Origin: JAUWGC01 sp963753055
GTDB taxonomy: Bacteria; Bacteroidota; Bacteroidia; Bacteroidales; B18-G4
Direction of reading: 5' to 3'
DNA length: 64,000 bases
NCBI GenBank assembly: GCA_963753055.1
Contig: CAVWAP010000009.1
Coordinates: forward strand, 124,001 to 188,000
The notes under the pieces are model-generated. The model saw only the letters and a program-made list of their open reading frames with translations, ran no database searches and was not told the DNA's origin. Positions within the stretch are counted from its first letter, which is position 1. Each line of letters begins with the position of its first letter. Both the position numbers and the translations under genes were made by a program. Below are positions 8,793 through 18,800 of the stretch, in pieces.

Positions 8793-10217
8793 ATGGAAAC
8801 AATAACAATAGACAAAAAAGTGGATTATAAGATAAAAGACATCAATCTTGCTGATTGGGGCAGGAAAGAAATTGAGATTGCAGAGAAGGAAATGCCGGGA
8901 CTTATGTCAATCCGGGCTAAATATGCACCATTGCAACCTTTAAAAGGGGCAAGGATCACCGGATCATTGCACATGACCATTCAAACAGCAGTTTTAATTG
9001 AAACACTGATCGCCCTGGGTGCGGATGTCAGATGGGCAAGCTGTAATATTTTTTCAACCCAGGATCATGCGGCTGCTGCAGTCGTCAGGGATTCTCAAGT
9101 ACCGGTGTTTGCCTGGAAAGGAGAGACACTGGAAGAGTACTGGTGGTGCACCTCCAAAGCACTTTCTTTTCCTGATGGAAAGGGGCCAACACTTATCGTC
9201 GATGATGGTGGAGATGCTACTTTGATGCTTCATGTAGGTTATGAAGCGGAAGATGACCCTTCAATCCTGGACAGAGAAGCAGATAATGAGGAAGAGCGTA
9301 TCATACTTCAGCAGCTCAAGACCATTCTTAATGAAGATCCTCAGAAATGGCACAGGGCAGTTAAGGAGTTAAGAGGCGTTTCTGAAGAAACTACAACAGG
9401 GGTACATCGTCTGTATCAGCGCCAGGAAAATAACAGTCTGCTGGCCCCGGTAATCAATGTTAACGACTCGGTCACAAAATCGAAGTTTGACAATCTCTAT
9501 GGTTGCCGTGAATCCCTTGCTGATGGTATCAAAAGAGCGACAGATGTAATGATTGCAGGGAAGGTTGTTGTGGTTTGTGGATATGGAGATGTTGGTAAAG
9601 GATGTGCACAATCGATGAGAGGCTTTGGTGCCCGTGTACTCGTAACAGAGATAGATCCAATCTGCGCATTGCAGGCTGCCATGGAAGGATTTGAAGTAAC
9701 TACACTGGAGGATGCCCTGGAAGAGGGAAATGTTTTTGTTACTGCCACCGGCAACAAAGATGTAATTACTGTCGATCATATGGCCAAAATGAAAGACCAG
9801 GCGATTGTTTGTAATATAGGCCACTTTGATAATGAGATCCAGGTAGACAAGCTGAATAACCTTCCGGGTGTTGATAAAGTTAATATCAAGCCCCAGGTAG
9901 ATAGATATCTTTTCCCTGATGGACACGTCATGTATTTGTTAGCTGAAGGAAGACTCGTCAACCTTGGCTGTGCAACCGGACATGCTTCTTTCGTTATGAG
10001 CAACTCCTTTTCTAACCAGGTCCTTGCTCAAATGGAGTTGTGGACTAAAGATTTTGATATCGGGGTTTACCGACTGCCCAAGCAGCTTGACGAAGAAGTC
10101 GCCAGGCTTCACCTTGACCATATCGGTGTGAAACTAACAAAGATGACCGGTGACCAGGCCGATTATCTCGGCGTGCCACTCAATGGTCCATTTAAACCTG
10201 AACATTACAGGTACTAA
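8793..10217 (+). CDS. ahcY: Adenosylhomocysteinase
   Basis: This 474-residue cytoplasmic enzyme hydrolyses S-adenosylhomocysteine to homocysteine and adenosine. This clears the inhibitory product of methyltransferases and returns homocysteine to the methionine cycle. Diagnostic stretches are ITGSLHMTIQTAVLIETL near residue 56, the CNIFSTQDHAAAA substrate motif near 84-96, the NAD-binding VVCGYGDVGKGCAQSMRGFG near 260, and the C-terminal GPFKPEHYRY. The length fits the bacterial form that carries the insertion. It has a consensus promoter and forms a single-gene unit, ending tail to tail with a lipoprotein gene six bases away. Confidence 0.98.
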   Translation: METITIDKKVDYKIKDINLADWGRKEIEIAEKEMPGLMSIRAKYAPLQPLKGARITGSLHMTIQTAVLIETLIALGADVRWASCNIFSTQDHAAAAVVRDSQVPVFAWKGETLEEYWWCTSKALSFPDGKGPTLIVDDGGDATLMLHVGYEAEDDPSILDREADNEEERIILQQLKTILNEDPQKWHRAVKELRGVSEETTTGVHRLYQRQENNSLLAPVINVNDSVTKSKFDNLYGCRESLADGIKRATDVMIAGKVVVVCGYGDVGKGCAQSMRGFGARVLVTEIDPICALQAAMEGFEVTTLEDALEEGNVFVTATGNKDVITVDHMAKMKDQAIVCNIGHFDNEIQVDKLNNLPGVDKVNIKPQVDRYLFPDGHVMYLLAEGRLVNLGCATGHASFVMSNSFSNQVLAQMELWTKDFDIGVYRLPKQLDEEVARLHLDHIGVKLTKMTGDQADYLGVPLNGPFKPEHYRY

Positions 10218-10222
10218 TCAGC

Positions 10223-10684
10223 TTAGCTGATGATCTGGAGGGTTAATCCATCATAATAAGTAGTATAACGGATTAGTGGAGTATCGCTGGGCCCATCAAA
10301 AGGTGACCCGTCGATGATCTGGTATGTTGAGTTGGTGCAGGTGTCAACAACAAATGGCATATCAACATTAAGGGTTGTACAGACATTACCATTACAGCAT
10401 TGATCTGGTTCATAAGGAGGAAGACGGTCATATGCCATAAAATCATTCTGTGTAACGCGGTAAACTATAATTCCAAGACTTGGTTTGGCGACATCAATGT
10501 AAGTCCAGCCGCCAACTGTGTTGAGCTCCTGGTATTCGGTAGAATTAGGATTTATAGTGATGTTTACATATGAAGGTGGCTCAACGGCATTATCATCCTT
10601 TTTGCAACCAGCTTGTAACAAAAACAGTCCCAATACAATATAAATAGTGAATAAGTGTCTCTTTTTGTAGTGAATAATCATCAT
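10223..10684 (-). CDS. Rieske-like lipoprotein lacking the iron-sulfur ligands
   Basis: This 153-residue protein has a type II signal peptide with lipobox LLQAGC (Cys27), so it should be a lipid-anchored envelope protein. The mature part has the layout of bacteroidete Rieske-fold lipoproteins: a strand with GIIVYRVTQNDFMAYDR, a two-cysteine segment, then TYQIIDGSPFDGPSDTPL and RYTTYYDGLTLQI at the end. The Rieske CxH and CxxH cluster ligands are not present; the expected sites read DQCCNGNVC and DTCTNS. It probably keeps the fold without a [2Fe-2S] centre. The assignment rests on pattern resemblance only, and the function is unknown. Confidence 0.6.
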   Translation of the reverse strand: MMIIHYKKRHLFTIYIVLGLFLLQAGCKKDDNAVEPPSYVNITINPNSTEYQELNTVGGWTYIDVAKPSLGIIVYRVTQNDFMAYDRLPPYEPDQCCNGNVCTTLNVDMPFVVDTCTNSTYQIIDGSPFDGPSDTPLIRYTTYYDGLTLQIIS

Positions 10685-10792
10685 TGTGAAATTAAATTAA
10701 GCAAACGCAGGGACAAATATATTATTATATTCACTAATTTTAATGATTCTTAACCATAGAAAAGACTGGCTATTGGTTAAGATGAGAACTAC

Positions 10793-11110
10793 ATGAAACT
10801 CGTTCGATACTTTTATCTTCTCTTGATCTGCCTGAGCTTGGCTTATGGCGGCTGTATTGGGTCGGAAACGGCCAGGCAGAGCCGTTATAATAAAAAGCAG
10901 GAAAAGATTATGATGAAGCAAATGAAAAAGGAGTATGAGTATGCGCTGAAGCACCATTATGAGATGCAGTCGAAACGTACGCAGGACATGATGCATAATT
11001 CTACCAAGAAGACTAAAAGAACTAATAAGAAGCGCAAGAAAGGACTTTTCAGAACTGCAGGAAGTTGTAAATCCAATAAACCGATCGGACCACTTAATGA
11101 AGGCAATTAA
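10793..11110 (+). CDS. Small basic putative lipoprotein, unknown function
   Basis: This 105-residue product starts with a short hydrophobic leader ending in LAYGGC (Cys21), a plausible lipobox. The rest is strongly basic, with KKQEKIMMKQMKKEYEYAL followed by a Lys/Arg-rich stretch around residues 70-90. Its 3' end overlaps the sensor kinase start by 14 bases, which argues for co-translation and supports it being a real gene. I recognise no family. The basic helical region could contact nucleic acid, peptidoglycan or acidic polymers, but nothing in the sequence decides this. Confidence 0.6.
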   Translation: MKLVRYFYLLLICLSLAYGGCIGSETARQSRYNKKQEKIMMKQMKKEYEYALKHHYEMQSKRTQDMMHNSTKKTKRTNKKRKKGLFRTAGSCKSNKPIGPLNEGN

Positions 11111-14100
11111 ATCAAATACCTATTGGATTAATCTCTTTAATCCTATTGCTATTTCCATTTTTATTCTTTTCCTTATTATTTCCTATGATCTTCCCGGCCA
11201 GGACATTCCGAACCTCAAATTTGACCGCATATCTTCTGAAAACATAAAATATGAGCGTGGATTATCTCAAAATGTGATTTACTGCATTTTACAGGATAAT
11301 GAGGGATTTATGTGGTTCGGCACCTGGGATGGACTAAACAGGTATGACGGCTATAGTTTTGATATCTACACCATGCAGGAAGGCTTGAGCAATTCTACTA
11401 TCCGTTCAATAATGGAGGATGATAAACATCAGATCTGGATTGGTACGGAAAGTGGGCTGAACCTGCTCAATCAGCAAACTGGAGAAATTACAGTACTCAA
11501 GCATAACCCTGAAGAAAACAACAGCTTAAGCAATGACTTCATCACACATGTCTGCCAGAGCCCTTCAGGCCATATCTGGATATGTACATCCAATGGCTTG
11601 AATGGATATGATCAATCACTGAATGTGTTTAGCCATCACGATTTTTATTCCCCATTGGCAGATAGCTCACGCAGCAACTTCATCACAAAAGCAGTCCTGG
11701 ACCATGACGGATATTTATGGATAGGAACACGGTATGGCTTGTTCAGAATGAACATTGAAGATCAAATTTTTATTCCATTTTTCAATACCGGGGATCCGAA
11801 CAGTATTAGTGATAATGAGATCCTGGATATTTACCAGGACCATCATGGATACATCTGGATTGGAACCGCAAATGGTTTGAACCATTATGATATCAACTCA
11901 GATCAATTTACAAGGTACCTTCATCAGGCGGGCGATCCTGCCAGCCTTAGTGATAACCGGATCAATGTTGTATTTGAAGATACTCATGGTCTGCTATGGA
12001 TTGGAACGAACAACAAATTAAATATATTCATACGGGAAACAGGTCAATTCATTCAATACCCTGCCACAAGTAAGAATACGAGTTTAAGTAATGATGATAT
12101 TCAAAGTATTTATGAAGATGATGCTAATAATATATGGATAGGTACCTACAAAGGAGTTAATAAGTTTGATAGAAGCTCCAGCAAGTTCACACACTTTAAC
12201 CGCTCTTTTGAAACCCCAAACACCATGTCAAGTAATATTGTTTATGGGGTTTTGAAAGACAGCCATGGATTACTTTGGATTGCAACAAGAAAAGGGGTTA
12301 ATGTTCTTGACAGAAACACCGGTGAATACAAAATGATCCATTACCCTGTTGAAGAGGGCCTTGACCTAGCTGAGGCCAGGATCAGGGTTGTTGTGGAAGA
12401 TAGCAATGGCGACTATTGGATCGGTACAGAAGATTTTGGCCTGTTCAAATATGAGCAGGATGGAGACCGGTTCACAAATTACCAGCATGATCCATCAGAT
12501 CCAACTTCAATCAGTGATAATGGTGTTCTTGCTTTAATCGAAGGATCTGACGGCAAGCTTTGGATTGGGACATATGGAGGGTTGAATGTTTTTACTCCGG
12601 AAAATAATACATTCCTATTATATCAAAACAATCCCAAAGACCATAATAGCCTTTCGCACGATGTTGTCTGGTCTGTTTATGAAGACCGGCAGGGCAACAT
12701 CTGGCTTGGTACATATCAAGGATTAAACCGCTTCATCAAGGAATCGGGAATATTTATCCGTTACATCTATGATGCTGAGGATGAATTCAGTATCAGCAAT
12801 AACAATATTGCCTCCGTTTATGAAGATGAAAATGGAATTTATTGGATAGCTACCATGGGTGGCGGACTGAACCGTTTTGATCCCAGCACCGAAAAGTTTA
12901 CAGCTTTTACAATGAAAGACGGGTTGCCCAACAATGTGACCTATGCTACACTGCAAGATAATAATGGGAATTTTTGGATCCCGACCAACTGGGGCCTCTC
13001 AAAATTTAACAGGGAAGACAGCACATTTATCAATTACGATGCCCTGGACGGCTTGCAGGGTAATGAGTTTAATGGCAACGCATTTAGCGTTGGTGAGGAT
13101 GGCGAAATATTTGTTGGTGGAATGAATGGATTTAATGCCTTCTACCCGGAAGATATTAAGCATAATACGAAAATACCAAAAGTTGTAGTTACTACATTTA
13201 AGATATTCAACCAGGACCTTCCCATTAATATTAATGATAAGGATACGATTTTGCTTGATTATAATGACAACTTCTTTTCTATCGAGTTTACAGCCTTAGA
13301 CTTTACGAACCCATTAAAGAACAGGTACAAATTCAAACTTGATGATTATGATATTGACTGGGTTCAAAGGGATGCTAGCCGTCGCATTGCAGAATATGCC
13401 AATGTAAGACCGGGATCATACACATTTAATGTACAGGCATCCAATAATGATGGTGTTTGGAACGAAATAGGATTTTCACTCTCCATTATCATTACTCCAC
13501 CATGGTGGGCAACCTGGACTTTTCGTATCCCTTTTGCTGTATTTGTCATATTAACAACATGGTACCTCATTTACAGGAGGTTCAAAAACATAAGAGCCAA
13601 GCATGAGGTTGATAAAAAAATGCTGCATTTCGAAAAGCAACTTTTCGACATTGAACAGAAAGCTCTGCGATTGCAAATGAACCCACACTTTATCTTCAAC
13701 TCACTGAATGCTATCCAAAGCTTTGTCATTGCAAATGATACCGACAAAGCCATTCATTACCTGGCAAAGTTTTCACAATTGATGCGACTTATTCTTTCCA
13801 ACTCCAGGGAATCTCATATCCCTTTAAAAGATGAGTTAAAGTCATTGGTATATTTTATGGATATCGAGCGCTTGCGGTTTGATAATAAGTTTGAATATGA
13901 AGTTAAGAAAGATCCAAAGATCGATGAAGAATTTATGGCAATCCCGCCTATGATCATTCAGCCTTACGTGGAAAATGCCATTCTTCACGGGCTCATTCAC
14001 CAATCTAAGAAAGGCAAGATAAGCATTGACTTTAAATTACGCAAAGACACTATCTTCTGTGTTATTGAAGACAATGGAATTGGCAGGGAAGAGGCAATGA

Positions 14101-14285
14101 AGATACGAGAAGCCTCAGGCATCAAGAGGAAATCAAAAGGGATGCTGATCACCAAGGAACGGATCGATTTACTAAATAAGCAATATAAAGACAAGTATGC
14201 TGTCCGGGTCATTGACCTTAATGACCCCAAAGGAAAACCTCTGGGTACCAGGGTTGAAATTACCATGGTTTATATTGACCTGTAA
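11097..14285 (+). CDS. Reg_prop / Y_Y_Y sensor histidine kinase, LytS type
   Basis: This 1062-residue membrane sensor has an N-terminal hydrophobic signal or anchor (about 15-33), then fourteen propeller repeats of the WIGTxxGLNxxD kind from about 75 to 690, enough for two seven-bladed propellers. A Y_Y_Y domain follows at about 720-800, then one membrane helix near 805-825. The cytoplasmic His_kinase domain has RLQMNPHFIFNSLNAIQSF with phospho-acceptor His864, and the ATPase motifs YVENAILHGL and IEDNGIGREEA. The periplasmic propellers should sense a ligand, often an oligosaccharide in better-known relatives. It lies 91 bp upstream of the LytTR regulator, its likely partner. The ligand is unknown. 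Confidence 0.93.
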   Translation: MKAIKSNTYWINLFNPIAISIFILFLIISYDLPGQDIPNLKFDRISSENIKYERGLSQNVIYCILQDNEGFMWFGTWDGLNRYDGYSFDIYTMQEGLSNSTIRSIMEDDKHQIWIGTESGLNLLNQQTGEITVLKHNPEENNSLSNDFITHVCQSPSGHIWICTSNGLNGYDQSLNVFSHHDFYSPLADSSRSNFITKAVLDHDGYLWIGTRYGLFRMNIEDQIFIPFFNTGDPNSISDNEILDIYQDHHGYIWIGTANGLNHYDINSDQFTRYLHQAGDPASLSDNRINVVFEDTHGLLWIGTNNKLNIFIRETGQFIQYPATSKNTSLSNDDIQSIYEDDANNIWIGTYKGVNKFDRSSSKFTHFNRSFETPNTMSSNIVYGVLKDSHGLLWIATRKGVNVLDRNTGEYKMIHYPVEEGLDLAEARIRVVVEDSNGDYWIGTEDFGLFKYEQDGDRFTNYQHDPSDPTSISDNGVLALIEGSDGKLWIGTYGGLNVFTPENNTFLLYQNNPKDHNSLSHDVVWSVYEDRQGNIWLGTYQGLNRFIKESGIFIRYIYDAEDEFSISNNNIASVYEDENGIYWIATMGGGLNRFDPSTEKFTAFTMKDGLPNNVTYATLQDNNGNFWIPTNWGLSKFNREDSTFINYDALDGLQGNEFNGNAFSVGEDGEIFVGGMNGFNAFYPEDIKHNTKIPKVVVTTFKIFNQDLPININDKDTILLDYNDNFFSIEFTALDFTNPLKNRYKFKLDDYDIDWVQRDASRRIAEYANVRPGSYTFNVQASNNDGVWNEIGFSLSIIITPPWWATWTFRIPFAVFVILTTWYLIYRRFKNIRAKHEVDKKMLHFEKQLFDIEQKALRLQMNPHFIFNSLNAIQSFVIANDTDKAIHYLAKFSQLMRLILSNSRESHIPLKDELKSLVYFMDIERLRFDNKFEYEVKKDPKIDEEFMAIPPMIIQPYVENAILHGLIHQSKKGKISIDFKLRKDTIFCVIEDNGIGREEAMKIREASGIKRKSKGMLITKERIDLLNKQYKDKYAVRVIDLNDPKGKPLGTRVEITMVYIDL

Positions 14286-14376
14286 TCATAGCTAATATAA
14301 TTGCCAGGAGGTTTAATAGAAAAATAAAGCTTATCTCGTATTTTTTTTGCATATTTGAATACCATTAACCATTCCT

Positions 14377-15126
14377 ATGATCAGGGCCATTATTGTTGAG
14401 GATGAAAAAAAATCAAGGGAAACCCTACAGGGCTTGCTTAAGCGATATTGTAAAAATGTTGAAGTCTTAGACGAAGCTGATGGGTACCGCCAGGGCATTG
14501 AGAAGATAAAACAGCATAAGCCAGATGTTGTATTTCTTGATATCCAGATGCCGGATGGAAGTGGCTTCAGGCTACTTGAGGAGATCGAAAAGATTGATTT
14601 TGAGATTATTTTTACTACCGCTTTTGACCATTATGCCATCAAGGCTATTAAGTACAGTGCCCTCGACTATTTACTGAAACCTATCGATCCCGAGGAGCTT
14701 GTCAACTCCATTAAGAAAGTTGAGCTCAAGAAATCAGGCTCACATATCAACAAGCATATCCGGGTTTTACTTGATAATATCCGAACACCGGAAAGCGAAT
14801 CCCAGAAAATTGTTCTGTCAACATCTGACAAAATACATATCATTGAGGTCAGCCGGATCGTCCGGTGTGAATCAGATAATTATTACACGAATTTCTTTTT
14901 GAATGACGGAAAGAAAATCCTGATCTCTAAGACTCTTAAAGAAAATGAAGAGCTGCTTAGCGGCCATAATTTTATCCGACCGCATAAATCACATCTTATC
15001 AATCTGGATTATGTAAAAAGTTTCAATCGTGATGAGGGTGGATACATTTTGATGAAGGATGGAAGCAAAGTTCCTGTCTCCCGAAGAAAAAGGGAACAGA
15101 TCCTGGAAGTCCTGACACAGATGTAA
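14377..15126 (+). CDS. LytTR-family response regulator
   Basis: This 249-residue protein has a receiver domain (1-120) with the acidic pocket IIVEDE, phospho-acceptor Asp55 in VVFLDIQMPDGSG, Thr in IIFTTAFD, and the conserved Lys in LLKPID. A LytTR DNA-binding domain follows (about 145-249) with IVRCESDNYYTNFF and FIRPHKSHLINLDYV. The LytS-type kinase just upstream is its probable partner. LytTR proteins bind two direct repeats in register about 21 bp apart. Such a pair lies immediately downstream at 15134-15169, which makes the next gene a candidate target. Confidence 0.95.
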   Translation: MIRAIIVEDEKKSRETLQGLLKRYCKNVEVLDEADGYRQGIEKIKQHKPDVVFLDIQMPDGSGFRLLEEIEKIDFEIIFTTAFDHYAIKAIKYSALDYLLKPIDPEELVNSIKKVELKKSGSHINKHIRVLLDNIRTPESESQKIVLSTSDKIHIIEVSRIVRCESDNYYTNFFLNDGKKILISKTLKENEELLSGHNFIRPHKSHLINLDYVKSFNRDEGGYILMKDGSKVPVSRRKREQILEVLTQM

Positions 15127-15133
15127 TTATTAT

Positions 15134-15169
15134 ACCGTTAACTGATTTATTGTAACCGTTAACTGATTT
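15134..15169 (+). promoter_or_regulatory. Tandem LytTR-box-like direct repeat
   Basis: The 15-base sequence ACCGTTAACTGATTT occurs perfectly twice, at 15134-15148 and 15155-15169, with a 21-base period. Its first nine bases match eight of nine positions of the published LytTR half-site [TA][AC][CA]GTTN[AG][TG], and the 12-base gap is the known spacing. It ends five bases before a candidate -33 box, as expected for an activator site. Confidence 0.6.
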
Positions 15170-15173
15170 TATG

Positions 15174-15203
15174 TTTGTTTTTAGCGAGAATTTAATATTT
15201 TTA
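15174..15203 (+). promoter_or_regulatory. Candidate promoter downstream of the LytTR boxes
   Basis: TTTG (15174-15177), an 18-base spacer and TATTTTTA (15196-15203, seven of eight to TAnnTTTG) lie between the tandem repeat and the start codon at 15233. The imperfect -7 box and short spacing would suit an activator-dependent promoter. Confidence 0.45.
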
Positions 15204-15232
15204 CAGATAAGAAGAAAAATGCACCCACTGAT

Positions 15233-15703
15233 ATGGAAGATGTAATTTATATTGTTATCGGTTTATTGTGGCTTGTTTTTACTTTCTACATCCAAAGTAA
15301 GAAGAAAAAGCAGAGGGAAGCTCAGAAGGGCAAGCCAGCATCTGCATCTTCCGAAACCCCGAAATCATTCTTTGAGCAAATATTTGCAGACCAGCCTGCT
15401 ACCCGGAAGCCAAACCAGGAAGTTTTATCTGAATTGGATTTGGAGTATCAGGATGTTGCTGAAGAAGAAAAATCACCTTCATCATTCGTAGAGGAATATG
15501 AAAAGATGGGTATCAAATCACTTGAAGATGCACAGCTAAAAAATTATGGAATGAATGTAGGAGGAACAGGGGTAATTGAGCAAGAAAATGAGCATGATTT
15601 TGACCCTGAAATGATGGCTGAAGAAAAGTCAAAAGAAGGGCTGGAATTTGACCTTAGAAGGGCTGTAATAATGGCGGAAATACTTGAACGTCCTTATTCT
15701 TAG
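15233..15703 (+). CDS. Conserved bacteroidete single-pass membrane protein, unknown function
   Basis: This 156-residue protein has one membrane helix at the very N-terminus (about 4-19, IYIVIGLLWLVFTFYI). A basic KKKKQ stretch follows, which suggests the rest faces the cytoplasm. The body is acidic and low in complexity (PASASSETPKSFFEQIF, then a Glu-rich region). It closes with LEFDLRRAVIMAEILERPYS, a tail I associate with uncharacterised bacteroidete proteins. It starts 106 bp after the LytTR regulator, behind tandem LytTR-like boxes, so it may be that system's output. No enzymatic motif is visible. Confidence 0.75.
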   Translation: MEDVIYIVIGLLWLVFTFYIQSKKKKQREAQKGKPASASSETPKSFFEQIFADQPATRKPNQEVLSELDLEYQDVAEEEKSPSSFVEEYEKMGIKSLEDAQLKNYGMNVGGTGVIEQENEHDFDPEMMAEEKSKEGLEFDLRRAVIMAEILERPYS

Positions 15704-15752
15704 AGCTTTGTTAAGGAATTGTTAATTTTTTTTAAAGGTATTATTAATAAAG

Positions 15753-15785
15753 TTTGGAAATTACATTTTTTTATTATTAACTTTA
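15753..15785 (+). promoter_or_regulatory. Candidate promoter of the TonB receptor operon
   Basis: TTTG (15753-15756), a 21-base spacer and TAACTTTA (15778-15785, seven of eight) precede the receptor start by about 50 bases. The region is very A+T rich. Confidence 0.45.
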
Positions 15786-15834
15786 CCCGCGTTAATTGCA
15801 CAATCAATAAAATCTAACATAAAATTTCCGAGGT

Positions 15835-18800
15835 ATGTTAAGAAATTTACTTTTAACTATTGGCATTATTCTTACCGCAAATGTGCTGGTATTTTCCCAG
15901 GCCACAATTGGTACCCTAAAGGGAAAAGTAATCGATAAAGTAACCAAAGAACCACTACCTTTTGTTAATATCGTTGTTGAACTTGGTGGGGAACAGGTAA
16001 ACGGGGCAACCACCGACTTTGATGGTAATTACCTCATCAAACCTATTGAAGCAGGTAAATACGACGTCAAGGCTTCTTACGTTGGTTATAAGCCTTTGAT
16101 GATCAGGGGCGTAGCTATCTTTGGAAACCAGATTCGATTCATGGATATTCAAATGGAATCGACAGCTGAGCAGCTCGATGTAGTCGAGATTATTGACTAC
16201 GAGGTGCCTTTGATCAGCAAGGACCAGACCCAGTCTGGTGGTACGGTAACAAAGGATGACATTGATAAAATGCCAAACCGTAGTGTGGATGGTATTGCTG
16301 CTACTGTTGGTGGTGTATTCTCACGAGACGGTGAAAGAGGTAATGTCCGTGGTGCTCGAGCGGATGGAACAATATATTTCATTGATGGTATGAGGGTGCG
16401 TGGTTCGCGGGCCCTGCCTCAATCCGCCATTGAACAGCAAACTGTGATCCTTGGCGGTCTGCCAGCACAGTATGGCGATGCCACCGGTGGTATCATTGAG
16501 GTTACAACCAGGGGACCCTCCAGGAAATTCGGTCTCGGGGCTGAAGTTGAAACATCCCAGTTTCTGGACGCCTTTGGATATAACCGTGTTGGATTAAACC
16601 TGAATGGCCCCATATTCTCCAAAAAAGATGAGCAGGGCAATAAGACAAACGCCCTGCTTGGATACTTCATCGCTGGAGATTTTATCCACAGGCAGGATGG
16701 CAACCCCTCCACCAATCTGCATGGTCTATATAAGTCCAAGGATGAATACAGGGAATTTCTTGAGCAGAATCCACTGCGTCCATCCGGACTCGGAACCGGA
16801 ACATACCTGAATGGTAATTATGCAGGCTACGACCAGTTTGAAACAATCAAAAAGACTCAAAACACACAGAACTATAGCGTTAACGTTAACGCCAAGATCG
16901 ATGTCAGAACTACAGAAACAATTAACCTGACCTTCGGTGGAACATTTGCTTACAACCAGGGTAACGCCTATAACTACGGCAACTCCATGTTTAATTATAA
17001 CCGGAATAGTCAATTCACTAATTACACATGGAGGGTGTTCGGTAGGTTCTCACAGAGGTTCCCAACAGCTTCGGACAGCCGTTCATTCGTGAAGAATGTT
17101 TATTATTCTATACAGGCAGACTATACCCAGAACTATGGATATAACCAGGACCCAGATCATAAAGATGACCTGTTCAAGTATGGTTATGTCGGACAATTTG
17201 ACGTGTATAAAGACAAAAACTATACCCTGGGATCAGATACCATCAATGGTGAGATCTTTAACAATGTATGGATAATGGACAACATCTTTGATACATTATG
17301 GCAATTCAACAGGAGGGAAATTAATCCGTTCATTGCCAATGTAACCGATGACATTTATGATATTTATCCAACCAACGATTTCCACCGTACTGCTGATGAC
17401 ATACAATCCTTAGGTGGTAAACTTAACGGACAGGGTCCAGACGGAATTTATGGTATGTGGAACAGCCCCGGAGCAGTTGCCAATAACTATAACGTTTTTG
17501 ACAATACCCAGTTAAGCATTGGAGCATCTGGTTCAATGGACCTTGGCAACCATGAAATTAAATTTGGTTTCCAATATGAGCAAAGAATGGACAGGAGTTA
17601 TGGATATGGTCCTTCAGGTCTCTGGAACCTGATGAGAGGTAATACAAACTGGCAAATCCGTGAGCTCGACCTGGATAATCCAATGCCGGTTTATCGTGAC
17701 GGAGTATTTATGGATACTATTGAATATGCCAGAAGATATGACCCCAATGTTCAATTCTGGTTTGATAAGGAGCTCAGAAAGAAACTTGGATTACCAGTTG
17801 ATGGTCTCGACTATATCCAGATAGACTCCTACGATTATAACAATCATTCTATAACTTATTTTGATGCAGCGAATAACTCACATACGATTACACTCGATAG
17901 TGATTTGTTCGACATCAATATGTTCAGTCCGGATGAACTGTTAAATGATGGTAACTTTTATGTCTTTTATCGCGGTTATGATCATACTGGTAAAAAAATA
18001 TCAAGCAATCCAACTTTTGAAGACTTCTGGAACCAGCAAGATGAAAATGGCAATTATACCCGTCCAATCGCTGCCTGGGAGCCTATTTACATGGCTGGAT
18101 TTCTTCAGGACAAATTTGCTTTCAAAGACTTGATCTTTAACGTTGGTTTACGTGTTGACAGGTATGATGCCAACCAGCCGGTGCTGGCTGATCCATACCT
18201 GTTCTATACTGCCTACAATAGTGGAGATCCGGCTACGGAGGAATTAGTATCCAAGATGGGCGGCAATTATTCTGTACCTGGTAATATTGGCAGCGATTAT
18301 ACAGTTTATGTGGATAATGCCAGCAATCCGACATTTATCACTGGTTATCGTGATGAAAGCACCTGGTTTACAGCCGAAGGTACTGAGATTCAAGACCCAA
18401 ATATCCTGGACGTCGGCTCAGGAGTTTCACCATATCTCAAGAATCCAAACTCGCCAACTACGGAGCTGGCAGCTTTCCAGGATTATGAGCCGCAGGTAAA
18501 TGTAATGCCCAGGATCTCATTCTCATTCCCGATTTCTGATGTAGCATTATTCTTTGCACACTATGATGTATTGACACAAAGGCCAACGCAAAGTTCCTGG
18601 TCGGATCCACGGGTGTATTATTATTTCAATAGTATTACAAATACAATTAATAATCCTAACCTGAAACCAACCAAGACCATTGACTATGAACTTGGATTCC
18701 AGCAAAAGTTAACGAATTCATCATCACTTAAGCTTTCTGTTTTCTACAGGGAGATGCGTGATATGATCCAAATTTATCGTTTTAATGGTGCTTACCCGAA

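Noticed and set aside
9369..9926. 185-residue open frame on the minus strand
   Set aside because: It lies fully inside ahcY, whose product is unmistakable. The shadow frame has no signal, family motif or promoter.
10217..10231. ATCAGC-TTA-GCTGAT palindrome between ahcY and the lipoprotein gene as a terminator
   Set aside because: It has a 6-bp stem with no T tract on either strand. It may be chance and is too weak to list as a terminator.
10697..10996. 99-residue minus-strand open frame in the divergent region
   Set aside because: It covers the promoter region of both divergent genes and most of the small lipoprotein gene. It has no recognisable leader or family.
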